In this document: in pieces, positions 26,359-36,103 of the stretch
Layout of the letters: each line of letters starts with the position of its first letter
Numbering within the stretch: position 1 is the first letter of the stretch
Source: JAJZQZ01 sp963790415
Lineage (GTDB): Bacteria > Actinomycetota > Thermoleophilia > RBG-16-64-13
Direction of reading: 5' to 3'
Assembly (NCBI GenBank): GCA_963790415.1
Contig: CAWBOK010000001.1
Location: forward strand, 62,001 to 126,000
DNA length: 64,000 nt
Notes under the pieces: generated by a model
Told to the model about the DNA's origin: nothing
Databases searched by the model: none
What the model saw: the letters and a program-made list of their open reading frames with translations, nothing else
Translations under genes and position numbers: made by a program

Positions 26359-26502
26359 CTATGCCTCCCTCTCTCGCGTTTGCCTCTCTATCCCCGCTGT
26401 CCCCTCACCCAATCGCGCTCGACACCAATGTGGCCCGATACGCACGAATCGGCGGCCAGGGTGACAACCTGCCTGCCGCACCGCGCTCGGCCACGTACTC
26501 GA

Positions 26503-26556
26503 TTGACCAAGAGTCCAGCTGGTGTTATTGTCCAACCGGTCGGTCTACCTTGTCAA
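26503..26556. promoter_or_regulatory. Divergent overlapping promoters and candidate TetR operator
   Basis: On the minus strand TTGACA (26556-26551) is followed after 18 bases by GACAAT (26532-26527), a promoter for the peptide operon. On the plus strand TTGACC (26503-26508), 17 bases, then TATTGT (26526-26531) serves the TetR gene. The two -10 regions overlap. A near-palindrome CCAACCGGTCGG at 26532-26543 (10 of 12 symmetric) lies in the minus spacer and just downstream of the plus -10. A repressor bound there would block both. The motifs are seen; the function is inferred. Confidence 0.55.
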
Positions 26557-26571
26557 TAGCATTCCATACGA

Positions 26572-27258
26572 GTGGGCGAGATGGCCGGAAGCCTTCCTGA
26601 CGGGCATGATGATTATCTGCAGAGCCTTCCGCCTCGCGCGCAGAAGCTGCTGCTGGCTGCTCAGCGCCTCCTGGTGGAGCAGGGCTATGAAGGCCTGAGC
26701 TGGGCGCGTGTGGCCAAAGAAGCCGAAGAGCAGAAGTCGACCATAGCCTACTATTTTGGCAACAAGGCTGCGCTGGTCTCGGCTCTGCTGCGCGTGATCG
26801 GCCAGGGCACATCCACCTGGTTAGTGGAGCAATGTGGAGCTTTGCCGCCCGGCCACGATCGCATCGATGCCTACCTGCGCGCCCACCTGGCCATGAACAA
26901 GCTGCCCCAGTCCTTCGCCTTCTTCGACGTGCTGCCGCACGCCATCCGGAGTGAGGTCCTGAGAAGCCAGGTGGCGGAGCTCTATACGTGGTACCGCGAT
27001 ATGAACCTGAAGGCCCTCGGTCTGGACACAGGGTCCGAGCGCAGTGCAGACGCGGAAGCGGTTGCCTGGTTCTTCATCGCAGCCATAGACGGCATACTCA
27101 TGCAGCGCGCGCTGCTACCCGAGACTTACGACGCCGAAGCGGTCTACGAGAAGGTGGGAATGGCGTTCGAGTTCCTGGTGAAGAGCCTGCAGCACCGGCC
27201 CGATGGTGTTGGATCGGCGGCCGGCGGCGCGGGGAACGGCGGCCCGGTGGCGGACTGA
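26572..27258 (+). CDS. TetR/AcrR family transcriptional regulator
   Basis: A 228-residue regulator. The N-terminal HTH spans about residues 20-65 (AQKLLLAAQRLLVEQGYEGL, then SWARVAKEAEEQKSTIAYYF with the STIAYYFGNK recognition region typical of TetR). A helical ligand domain follows, and the last 20 residues are Gly-rich and disordered. The start is GTG 26572, with ATG 26581 as the alternative. It is divergent from the peptide importer and directly upstream of the S9 peptidase gene, which begins two bases after its stop. It probably senses a peptide-derived or lipid ligand and represses both directions. Confidence 0.9.
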   Translation: MGEMAGSLPDGHDDYLQSLPPRAQKLLLAAQRLLVEQGYEGLSWARVAKEAEEQKSTIAYYFGNKAALVSALLRVIGQGTSTWLVEQCGALPPGHDRIDAYLRAHLAMNKLPQSFAFFDVLPHAIRSEVLRSQVAELYTWYRDMNLKALGLDTGSERSADAEAVAWFFIAAIDGILMQRALLPETYDAEAVYEKVGMAFEFLVKSLQHRPDGVGSAAGGAGNGGPVAD

Positions 27259-27259
27259 C

Positions 27260-29485
27260 GTGACCCCCCTCGGCCGCAGGCCGGACAGACGCAGGAGTCG
27301 ACCGATCGACGTCGAACCCGGCGGCATCGTCCCAGCCGATCCTGCAACCGCGGCCGGCGCGCGCACTCCGCTCACCCTAGAGCGACTCGTCGCCGACCCG
27401 GCGCTGCTCGGGACCGCGCCCAGCCACCCGACGTGGTCTCCCGACAGCAGGTGGCTGGCCTTTCTGTGGAACCACCAGGCCCTGCCCGTGCGCGAGATCT
27501 GGCTCGTCGCGGAGAACGCAGGCGCCCCTCGACGACTCACACACGCACCCGCCGACGGCGAACGGAACGCCGGTGGCGTGAGCGACCTGGTCTGGACGCC
27601 TGAAAGCGATGCCCTGCTCTACCTGCGGGACCGCGCATGTTTGGCACGTCGCGGCGCCATGCGGAACGGCGCGGCGCCTCACGTCGCGGGGGGGCGACAA
27701 GTCCAAACTGGGGCTCTCTCCCGATGGCCGGTTGATCTCGTACCTGGAGGACGGCGATCTCTGGCTCCTCCCCCGCGATGGCGGCGTCGCACTGACGAGC
27801 CACTACGGTCGGCGTGCCGCCCATCGGCACGATCCCACTGGGCACGTACTTCCGTCATGACGTGGAAATCGGGGGCGCCACGTGGGGAGGTGCAGCCCCA
27901 GTCTACGCGTGGTCGCCTGACGGCCGCTACGTCGCGGTACACCACGTGGACCGGCGCGGCGTCCGCACGACCTCCGTTCCCTACTACCTCGGCGGCGCGC
28001 CCGTGATGAACCTGCTGCGTCGCGGCAACCCGGGAGACGCGAACGAAACACGCACGGTTGGCCTCTACGATGTGCAAGCAGGCACGCTCCGTCTCCTCGA
28101 TCTTCCCGAGTCCACAGACACGCGGGTGGTCTCCTTCTCTTGGTCGCCGTCGGGGACGCTCCTGATCGATCAGGAGTCGGACGATGCCATCGACCGCCGG
28201 CTGTATCTGGCGGACCCGCGCACGCACACCGTGGCGCAGATCTGGCACGACCATCGGGAGACCCGCATCTACAACGACATCGCCTCGGCGTGGCACAGCG
28301 ACGGCGAACACGTGCTTCTCAGCGGCGACCTCGAGGACCACTACCAGATCTATCTCCTCACACCGGGCAGCGCCGCGCCGCCCACACCTATCACCTCCGG
28401 CCCGTTCGATGTGACCGGCGCGGGCATCCCCGTGGCGGCCACCAGCAACATCCTGTACGTGTCGTCGGAGCCGAGCCCCTACGAGCGGCACGTCTGGCGC
28501 ACAGACGACCAGGGGGCCGGCCGTACGCGACTGACGACGCGTCCCGGCGTCCACACACCGTTCCTCTCCCCCGACGGACGCACGCTCGCCCTGCTCTCCA
28601 CCGACGATGTCACCCCCACCGAACTCTACCTGACCGATGCAACGGTCGCTGGCGCGCCCCGGCGTATCACCGCCTCCCAGCCGGCGGAGTTCGACACCCA
28701 CCCCTGGGTCGCGGCGCGCTACGTATCGTTCGGGCACAAGAGCGAAGACCTCACGTTGCACGCGCGCATCATCGAACCTCCGGACCTTGATCGCACGAAG
28801 ACGTATCCGGTGATCTTCGGCCCCATGTACTCCAATACCGTCCGCAACCGGTGGGAGACGCGCTTCGGCGGGTTGCAACAGTACCTGGTCATCGAGCGCG
28901 GCTACATCGTAGTTCAGGTGGACGTGAGGGGAAGCACGGGGTACGGTCGCGACTTCCGCGAGAAGTTCCTGATGGACTGGGGCGGGCGCGACCTGGACGA
29001 CATCGAGAGCGCGGTGGACTACCTGAAGACGCTCCCCTACGTGGACGGCGAGCGCATGGGCATCTGGGGCACCAGCTACGGCGGCACGCTCACCGTGTAT
29101 TCGCTCTTGAAGAAGCCCGGGCTCTTCCGAGCCGGTGTCGCCGCGGCGCCGGCCATCGACCCACTCTTCTTCGGAAGCGACGACGTGGCCATCTGCCGTC
29201 GCCCACAGACGCATTCGGAGGCATTCACGCGCGGTGCGCTGCAGTATGCGGCCAACCTGCGCGACCACCTGCTCATCATCCACGGTATGCAGGACGACGT
29301 GGTCCCCTTCCAGACGTCGGTGGCACTGGCCGAAGAACTGATGCGCCTGGGCAAGGATTTCGACTTTGCTTTCGCGCCCGCCGCGACGCATGCGTTGGTC
29401 GCAACGTCCGGACTATGCCCTCTATCTCATGCGGAAGCTCGTGGATCATTTCGACCGATACCTGATGCCGCCCGGTTGCGCCTAG
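27260..29485 (+). CDS. S9 family prolyl oligopeptidase/DPP IV-like peptidase; three +1 frameshifts
   Basis: Removing one base near 27630, 27806 and 29394 gives 740 residues. The first two-thirds is a DPP IV-type beta-propeller (WSPDGRYVAVHHVDRRGVR, IWHDHRETRIYNDIASAW, FLSPDGRTLALLS). The C-terminal alpha/beta-hydrolase contains VVQVDVRGSTGYGRDFREKF, the nucleophile elbow GIWGTSYGGTLTV, the acid HGMQDDVVPF and the His in AATHAW. All three catalytic residues are present, the His only after the third correction. No signal peptide is visible. It probably degrades proline-containing peptides. It follows tetR closely and meets the amidase gene tail to tail. Confidence 0.88.
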
Positions 29486-31287
29486 AACCCCGAAGGCTGC
29501 TCCCCCGCCACTCCGAACTCCCGCTCCAGCGCAACCCCCACACGCCCGAGCACCCCTTCCTCGAACAGCCGGCCGATCAACGTGATACCGTGCGGCACCC
29601 GCCGCGGCGGATTGAACTTCGGCAGCGGGTTAGCCGGGTCGGGAGCCCAGTCGCTTCGCGCTTCCGACACCTGTACGAATCCCGCGCGCAGGGTGAGCGA
29701 CGGATGGCCGGTGAAGTTCGTGATGGTGAGCTGTTCGTCGCGCAGTGACGGCACCATCAACACGTCGACTTCTCTGAAGACGCGCGCCATCTCCAGCGCC
29801 ACTTTGCGCCGCAACCGGTCGGCCTGCACGAAGTCCACCGCCGAGAGGAATCGCGCCTGGCGAAACAGGTTGGGCCACGCGTCCTTGACCTGTGCTTTGA
29901 GTGTGCCGAGCTGATCGGTCAGCGCCAGATCCTCGAACGCCGCCGCCCCCTCAGCGAACAGAATCGCCATGAGCGAGCCATACGGCCAATCGGGAAGCGT
30001 GACCTCCGTCATCTCCATCTTCAGCTTCTTCACCGTCTCCATCGCCGCACGGTCCACGTCCGTCGCGGGGTCTTCCTTCATCCACTTGGCGATGTAGCCG
30101 ACCTTGAGCCCTGCTACAGGGGACCCTGCATCGAAGTCGAGGCGGCTCGGCACGCTCGACGCGTCGCCCGCATCCGCGCCGGTGATGGCCTGGAGCACGA
30201 GCATCGCGTCTTCCACTGCCCGGGTGATGGGGCCGAGCTTGTCGAGCGACCAGCAGAGTGTCATAGCACCGGTGCGTGGCACGCGGCCGAACGTGGGGCG
30301 CAGGCCCGTCACGCCGCAACGCATCGCAGGGCTCACGATGCTCCCGCCGGTCTCGCTTCCTATGGAGAAGGCGACGAGCGCCGCGGCCGTGGAAGCACCA
30401 GGCCCGGCGCTCGATCCCGATGCACCCTCCTCCAATAGCCAGGGGTTCATCGTCTGCCCGCCGAACCAGATGTCGTTGAGCGCGAGCGCACCCTGCGAGA
30501 GCTTGGCAATGAGCACTGCGCCCGCGTCGTCCAGCCTGCGCACAACTGCCGAGTCAGCCTGTGGCACGCGGTTCCGGAAGGGCTCGGCGCCGTACGTGGT
30601 GAGGATGTCCTTCGTGTCGAGCAGGTCCTTCACCCCGTAAGGGATGCCGTGGAGCGGGCCACGGTACTTTCCCGAAGCGATCTCGGCGTCGGCCTTCTTG
30701 GCGCGGGCGAGCGCATGTTCCTTGGTGAGGGTGATGACGGAGCGGATCTTCTCGTCAAGCCGCTCGATGCGACTCAGATAGATGTTCGTGAGCCGCTCCG
30801 AAGTGAGCTTCCGTGACTCGATCCACCTTGAGAGTTGCGCTACAGACGCGAAGGCGATGGCGTCGTCGGATGAAGGCAGCGGCGCGCCATCGGCCCTCGA
30901 CCGAACGAAGCGGTCGCGCGATGGCCCGGCTGCGATGCCCGAGAGCATGGGATTCCAGAGCATGGCGGGCGAATCGGTGGGCCCGATGGCCACCTTCCGT
31001 GGCCCCGTGCGCCGTTCGAGGCAGGGCGCGAGCGACTGCCGCCACGTGTCGGCGGCCTGCTGCCGCTCCACCGCCGTCATGGTCACCTGCATCAACTTCT
31101 CCGCCTCGGCGAACGTCGCGGGCGACACGTCGGGGCCCGAGCCGGTTCCCGTGCCGAACGTGGGCGGCGCGCCGGGCGTGACCGGCGTGGATTGCGAGCC
31201 CGAAGACGGGCCCTCGTTACGACAGGCGACCGCCGCGATGAGGAAGCCGAGCGGCGCGCAAATGAAGAACTGGCGGCGGGTGTTCAT
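29482..31287 (-). CDS. Amidase-signature-family lipoprotein
   Basis: A 601-residue protein. The start ATG 31287 follows GGAGGG. MNTRRQFFICAPLGFLIAAV, with twin Arg and Cys22 in a lipobox, suggests a Tat-exported lipoprotein. A Gly/Ser/Pro linker reaches about residue 60. The amidase domain has catalytic Lys in GIPYGVKDLLDTKDIL and the Ser-rich GASGSSAGPGASTAAALVAF, then SIGSETGGSIVSPA with the cis-Ser and nucleophile Ser. Members hydrolyse amides or peptide amides. The last bases overlap the S9 peptidase stop (shared CTAG). Together with that gene it fits extracellular or envelope peptide breakdown. Confidence 0.88.
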   Translation of the reverse strand: MNTRRQFFICAPLGFLIAAVACRNEGPSSGSQSTPVTPGAPPTFGTGTGSGPDVSPATFAEAEKLMQVTMTAVERQQAADTWRQSLAPCLERRTGPRKVAIGPTDSPAMLWNPMLSGIAAGPSRDRFVRSRADGAPLPSSDDAIAFASVAQLSRWIESRKLTSERLTNIYLSRIERLDEKIRSVITLTKEHALARAKKADAEIASGKYRGPLHGIPYGVKDLLDTKDILTTYGAEPFRNRVPQADSAVVRRLDDAGAVLIAKLSQGALALNDIWFGGQTMNPWLLEEGASGSSAGPGASTAAALVAFSIGSETGGSIVSPAMRCGVTGLRPTFGRVPRTGAMTLCWSLDKLGPITRAVEDAMLVLQAITGADAGDASSVPSRLDFDAGSPVAGLKVGYIAKWMKEDPATDVDRAAMETVKKLKMEMTEVTLPDWPYGSLMAILFAEGAAAFEDLALTDQLGTLKAQVKDAWPNLFRQARFLSAVDFVQADRLRRKVALEMARVFREVDVLMVPSLRDEQLTITNFTGHPSLTLRAGFVQVSEARSDWAPDPANPLPKFNPPRRVPHGITLIGRLFEEGVLGRVGVALEREFGVAGEQPSGF

Positions 31288-31412
31288 TGTGATAGTGCCC
31301 TCCAGGGTTTGGCCGTGTTCGTAGCGACGAAAGGAGGTATCTGGTCCGATTGACGAGATCGGCATCAGCGGCGCGCCGGCGCAGTGCGCTGGATGCCGTG
31401 GTGCGACCCACC

Positions 31413-31800
31413 CTACGACGCGGTTTCCTTCTCGTCGAACTCCCGCGCCTCGCGCCGGACGGCCGCGATGTCCACAAGATCATCTGTGCGACGATACAAC
31501 ACGCGGTACGGGCTCACAACACTCTCGCGAATGTCCTGGCGACCAGTCCACCTTCACCAGATACCGCTCCCGCAGACGCCTCTCGACGACCCTGCGAGGG
31601 ATCCCCATGCCAGCACCTAACTGGGCCTCCGTGCGGATATGGAGGATCACTGCAACCTCGTCAACGAGTTCCTCATAGGCGTCGACACTGAGGAGAACCG
31701 CGGCGCTCCGACCGTGCTGTATCAGAATGACGGGCCTGCGCGTCAGGTGATGCGCTTGTGATGCGCACCACGCCGGATGCGTTCTCTATGCTGTGCAGCA
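31413..31800 (-). pseudogene. Decayed Phd/ParE-type toxin-antitoxin pair
   Basis: The minus strand carries a Phd/YefM-like antitoxin end: TRRPVILIQHGRSAAVLLSV, DAYEELVDEVAVILHIRTEA and GMGIPRRVVERRLRERY. The N-terminal part (MLHSIENASGVVRITS) is in another frame. A toxin start, GTG then KVDWSP, overlaps the antitoxin end. The toxin middle is missing, and the frame resumes at 31539 as DIRESVVSPYRVLYRRTDDL and VDIAAVRREAREFDEKETAS before a stop at 31413. About 50 residues of a ParE/RelE toxin are deleted, so the toxin cannot be functional. The 31801-31884 stretch to the next gene holds nothing I recognise. Confidence 0.65.
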
Positions 31801-31884
31801 TTCGCGGGACGATGGAGGACCCTAACTTGGCTGCGCTACTCGTCCATCATGCCCTACTGTCTTGCCACGAGCACCCCCCGCCCG

Positions 31885-33232
31885 TCAGATCCGCGCCACC
31901 CCCAGAAACGCCGCGTGCAGCCCCACCACCATGACGATGAAGAGCGCCCGCGCCTGCAACGACTGCAGACCCGGGAAGCGGTAGCCGATCTGCGCGTCGC
32001 GGCAGCGGCCGACGCAGTCGCCGCACAAGGTGCATGAGGATGCCGGCCGGCGACGGGCGATGTCCTCGGGCTTCAATGCGTCGTACCTGCAGGGCAGGGC
32101 GCACGCGCCGCACTCGTTGCACGCCTCGCCGATGCGGATGCGGAAGGGGTTGATCCGCCCCATGAAAGTCGACAGCACCCCGATGGGGCAGTACGCCGTG
32201 CACTGGGCCATCACCCCGCTACGGCGCGACCAGGTGGCCATCACCGCGACGCCGCCCAAGCCGAAAGCGACCCCCACGCCGAGGGCCACCGGCCAGGGCA
32301 CGCCGGCCAGCCGCATCCCCAGCGCCACCACCACGGTCCCGAAGAAGGATGCCTGTCTGCAGGGTCCGTCGCCACGCAGGCATGGCAGCCGGGCGCCGGC
32401 CGCCGGTCTTCGCCGCCCCGCCTCGCCCCACCAGCCGCAGGCCGCGGGCGGAGATGTCGTCCCAAGCGCCGATGTAGCAGAGATGGCTGCACCACGCCGG
32501 ACCGACCAGCACGACCGTGGCTGTGAAGAGGATGGGCATGAAGAACCCGCTGCCCCGGTAGAGCGGCCCCGCCACGATCATCGCCGGCACCGGCAGGTGC
32601 AACGTCCCGGTCATGAGGAAGCGATCGAAGCCCGCGAGACCCAGCAGGAGTTGCCCGAAGAAGACGGCCGAGAACATCCGCCAGACGCGCCTCCGCCAGA
32701 GAGCAGACACGGCGGGATCGAGCATCGTCTGAGCCAACCAGGCCGCGTAGATGCTCAGCCCGAGCATCTCCAGCCATCCCCCCGTGGGGAGGAACCGCTC
32801 CAACAGCAGGCCCGGCGGATCGACCACCAGTTGCACCGGCACCAGGATGCCGAAGGTGAGCAGAAAGGCGCCGACGCTCTGCCGGGCGGTGTCCAGCCCT
32901 CCCGAGTAGCGTGCCTGCAGCCGACCCGACTCGAACACCAGGGCCGACAGCGCCGTCACCAGGGCGACACCACCAAGGATCACCAGCATCCGGCCGGCCG
33001 GCGCGCCGGCGGCCTGCCGTTCTTGATAGAGCACGACGGCAGTGCGGATCCAGAGGATGCCTCCCCCGACCAGGAACACCTGATACACCCGCGCCACCCA
33101 CCGCTGCCGCCACCCGAGCAACGCCAGCATGGCCAGGCAGGCGAGCACCGGCCCCAGCGACATCTCCCTGAGAAAATGCGCTGCGAGCACCAGGGTGGAC
33201 AGAACCGCCGGTGTCAAGAGCAACGCGTTCAT
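31885..33232 (-). CDS. NapH/polyferredoxin-like membrane iron-sulfur protein; +1 frameshift near 32345
   Basis: With one extra C removed near 32345 the gene encodes 448 residues: eight or more hydrophobic helices in the first 330, then two [4Fe-4S] sites. Membrane-side cysteines occur in GPAWCSHLCYIGAWDD and QCTAYCPIGVLSTF. The ferredoxin motifs are EACNECGACALPCRYDA and SSCTLCGDCVGRCRDA. The pattern matches NapH, MauN and the electron-transfer arm of NosR/FixG-like proteins, which move quinol electrons. No reductase lies nearby, so the electron acceptor is unknown. It starts 46 bases after the M20 hydrolase stop and could be the last gene of that operon. Confidence 0.83.
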
Positions 33233-33278
33233 GCCGGCTTTCCCGCGCCGGCCGCACCTCGAGGTGGTGGCAGGACGA

Positions 33279-34529
33279 TCACAACCCGCGCGCGAACAGA
33301 TGCGCGAGTACGAGCGCGTCGCCCACCAGGTTGTCGATGACGCAGTACTCGTTCGGCGAGTGCGCGGTCTCTTCCAGACTGGCCCATACCACGGCCGGGA
33401 TACCCCGCCGGCGGAACGCCGCCGCCACCGTGCCGCCCCCGATACCCACGGTGCGCGGCTCCACGCCTTTCACGGCGCGCACGGCCACAGCCAGCGCCTG
33501 GACCACTGGAGCATCCACCGGCGTCGGCGGAGCAGCCGGCATCTCGGCGGGGTAGGCGACCTCCACCGTCACCCCGAACTCCCCCTCTACCTCGCGGACG
33601 GTCTCGCCCATCACAGCTTTGACGTCGCCGAGAGCGTAGGCGGGCAGGACACGGCAGTCGAAGTAGAAACGGTCCTCGCCGGGGATGGTGTTGACGTTTT
33701 GCACGTTGGCGTCCCGTTTGGTCGGCTCGAAGGTCGAGCGGGGCACGTCGAACACCTCGTCCAGCGCCGGAAAGGCCGCGGGTAGCCGCTGGTCGAGGCG
33801 CACGGCGAGGTGGGCGGCGGCCCGGTGGGCGTTCACGCCCGCGTCCGGTATCGACGCGTGCACCTGTCGGCCGTGGACGGTGAACTCGATCCAGAGCGTT
33901 GACTTCTCCGCCACTTCGAGCACCGACCCGTCGGGGCTGCCCGCGTCGGGGACCACCAACAGATCGTCGGCGTGGATCAGGGCGGGGTTCGTCTCCAGCA
34001 TGTACTCCACTCCGAAGCGGTTGCCGGTCTCCTCATCGGCCACCAGCACCAGGCCGACGTCGGTGAGAGGAGTGAGGCCTTCGTCGTGGAGTGCGCGCAT
34101 GGCGAACACACCGGCGGTGAGGCCCTGTTGATTGTCCTCCACACCCCGGCCGATGATGCGACCGTCACGGACGACCGCTTGGAACGGGTCGCTCTCCCAG
34201 AGCTTGATCTCTCCGGGTGGCACCGTGTCCATGTGCGCCAACACCCACACCGTCGGCCGCGCGGCCACGCCCGGCAAACGCACCACCAGGTTGGGCCTCA
34301 GACCGGTGGATACCAGGGGATCGGGGGCATCGATCTCTTCGATCCGATCCAGCCCGAAGCCAGTCAGCCGTTCGATGAGGTGGCGAGAGCGGAGCCACTC
34401 CCCGTCGCCGCCGTTCTCCGGCCCCAACGCCGTGACCGCGGTCAGCCGGCATTGGAACTCCACCATCTCGTCCCGGTAGCCCTCGATGCGGGCGGCCAGC
34501 CGCGCCGCCGTCTCAGCCGATAGTGTCAT
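33279..34529 (-). CDS. M20 family metallo-hydrolase (ArgE/DapE-like)
   Basis: A 416-residue M20 hydrolase. The metal site is LAHMDTVPPGE (His and Asp), VEDNQQGLTAG (bridging Asp), VADEETGNRFG (catalytic and metal Glu), and a late EETAHSPNEY His. A lid domain of about 110 residues is inserted (EFTVHGRQVHASIPDAGVNA). The enzymes remove acyl groups or amino acids from small substrates. GAGGAGACC precedes the ATG, which overlaps the photolyase stop (ATGA). Substrate uncertain; DapE, ArgE or a dipeptidase are all possible. Confidence 0.9.
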   Translation of the reverse strand: MTLSAETAARLAARIEGYRDEMVEFQCRLTAVTALGPENGGDGEWLRSRHLIERLTGFGLDRIEEIDAPDPLVSTGLRPNLVVRLPGVAARPTVWVLAHMDTVPPGEIKLWESDPFQAVVRDGRIIGRGVEDNQQGLTAGVFAMRALHDEGLTPLTDVGLVLVADEETGNRFGVEYMLETNPALIHADDLLVVPDAGSPDGSVLEVAEKSTLWIEFTVHGRQVHASIPDAGVNAHRAAAHLAVRLDQRLPAAFPALDEVFDVPRSTFEPTKRDANVQNVNTIPGEDRFYFDCRVLPAYALGDVKAVMGETVREVEGEFGVTVEVAYPAEMPAAPPTPVDAPVVQALAVAVRAVKGVEPRTVGIGGGTVAAAFRRRGIPAVVWASLEETAHSPNEYCVIDNLVGDALVLAHLFARGL

Positions 34530-36103
34530 GTTGGTCTCCTCGTTGTTCGTAGCCACGCGGACGTCGAGGCCTCCTGCGGCGCCGCGGTTTTCAGGCCCCG
34601 GAAGGCTGCCAACGCACGGTCGCGGGCAGCTGCGTGATCCACCAGTGGCCGCGGATACGTCGTGCCCAAGACGACCCCCGCGCCCTCCGATTCCTCCGCC
34701 GACGCCCGCCAGGGCTCGTGGATGAAGCGCGCCGAGAGTCCGGCCAACTCCGGCACCCACGTGCGCACGTAGGCCCCGTCCGGGTCGAACTTACGGCCCT
34801 GGAGTACCGGGTTGAAGACCCGGAAATACGGCGCCGCGTCGGCCCCGCAGCCCGCCGCCCACTGCCATCCAAGGGTGTTGCTTGCCAAGTCGGCGTCCAC
34901 CAGCCCTTCCCAGAAGACACGCGATCCCACCTGCCACGGCAGCAGCAGGTCTTTCACTAAGAAGGAGGCTACCACCATGCGCACACGGTTGTGCATCCAG
35001 CCGGTGGCACGGAGCTGCCGCATGCCCGCGTCGACGATCGGATATCCCGTGAGCCCACGCCGCCACCCTTCGAGAGCCTCGGGGTCGTCATCCCAGGGAA
35101 AGGCGGCGAACTCGGGGCGCAGGGGGTGCGTCACGGTGTGGGGGAAGTGCACCAGCAGATGGCGGGCGAACTCGCGCCAGCCAAGCTCCGTCAGGAACAC
35201 CCGCGCCGACTCCGGCGCGGGTGCCGCCTGCGCCGACGCCACTGGCGACGACGCCGGCAGCGAATACTCCCCCGCCGCGGGCATCGCCCTCATGCGTGTC
35301 GCGACTTCGTGCCAGACACGTCGCACCGAGATCTCGCCGAAACTCAGGTGAGGCGAGAGACGCGAGGTGCCGTCGTGGTCGGGGCGGTCCCGCTCCACGC
35401 CGTAGCCACCCAGCCCCTCGTCGAGGAAGGCGGCCAGACGCGCCTTGGCGCCCTTCTCTCCCGGTTCCCACTGGCCCGACAGCTGCCCGTCGGCATCCGT
35501 CTCCTGCCCGCCCCCCGCCACCGCGGCCCGATCGGCCCGATCGTCCGTCGTAGGCCACGCGTCCGGCCCAGGGATCGCAGGTGGACGAGGGCCCTCCGGA
35601 AGCCCGGGGTCGGGCAGAGCGAGGCAGGCACGCCAGAACGGCGTGAAGACACGGAAGGGGCCGCCGGCGCGCGTATGCACGCGATCGAGCGGGAAGAGCA
35701 GGTCGCCTTCCACCGCCTCGGCTACCAGACCGGCCGCGCGGAACACCTCCCGCACTGCCTCGGCCTCCACCGCCGCCTGGGGCTCGTGAACGCCACCCCA
35801 CACGATCCCCACCGCCTGCGTCGACCGGGCGAGTCCGATCAACGCCGAGTGAGCCGGCCCCTCGATCACCACGAGACGCGAGCCGCGTGATCGAAGATCG
35901 CCATCCAGCGCGGCCAGTGAACGCTGAAGCCACCACCGGGCGGCCCGTCCGGGCGCCCACTCACCCTCAGGCGGCCACACGAAGACAGGCAGTATCGGCC
36001 GCTCGGACGCCAGAGCGGTGTCCAGCGCCGGATTGTCCGCGAGCCGGAGGTCGCGGCGGAACCACAGCAGCAGCGGTGCCCGATCGGCGGTCGGTCGCGT
36101 CAC
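34526..36103 (-). CDS. phrB: Deoxyribodipyrimidine photolyase / cryptochrome family
   Basis: A 525-residue photolyase that repairs UV dimers with light. The N-terminal antenna domain begins APLLLWFRRDLRLADNPALD. The FAD domain has SRLSPHLSFGEISVRRVWHE, LTELGWREFARHLLVHFP, IVDAGMRQLRATGWMHNRVR (FAD-binding) and DLASNTLGWQWAAGCGADAA with the Trp/Asn of the electron-transfer and substrate pocket. FRVFNPVLQGRKFDPDGAYV closes the class I CPD photolyase pattern. The start GTG 36103 overlaps the ABC permease stop (GTGA). A photolyase inside a drug-exporter operon is unusual. Confidence 0.95.
   Translation of the reverse strand: MTRPTADRAPLLLWFRRDLRLADNPALDTALASERPILPVFVWPPEGEWAPGRAARWWLQRSLAALDGDLRSRGSRLVVIEGPAHSALIGLARSTQAVGIVWGGVHEPQAAVEAEAVREVFRAAGLVAEAVEGDLLFPLDRVHTRAGGPFRVFTPFWRACLALPDPGLPEGPRPPAIPGPDAWPTTDDRADRAAVAGGGQETDADGQLSGQWEPGEKGAKARLAAFLDEGLGGYGVERDRPDHDGTSRLSPHLSFGEISVRRVWHEVATRMRAMPAAGEYSLPASSPVASAQAAPAPESARVFLTELGWREFARHLLVHFPHTVTHPLRPEFAAFPWDDDPEALEGWRRGLTGYPIVDAGMRQLRATGWMHNRVRMVVASFLVKDLLLPWQVGSRVFWEGLVDADLASNTLGWQWAAGCGADAAPYFRVFNPVLQGRKFDPDGAYVRTWVPELAGLSARFIHEPWRASAEESEGAGVVLGTTYPRPLVDHAAARDRALAAFRGLKTAAPQEASTSAWLRTTRRPT

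Noticed and set aside
27679..29391. Long minus-strand open frame opposite the S9 peptidase
   Set aside because: It is a high-GC shadow of the peptidase gene; its translation is Arg/His/Val-rich with no domain.
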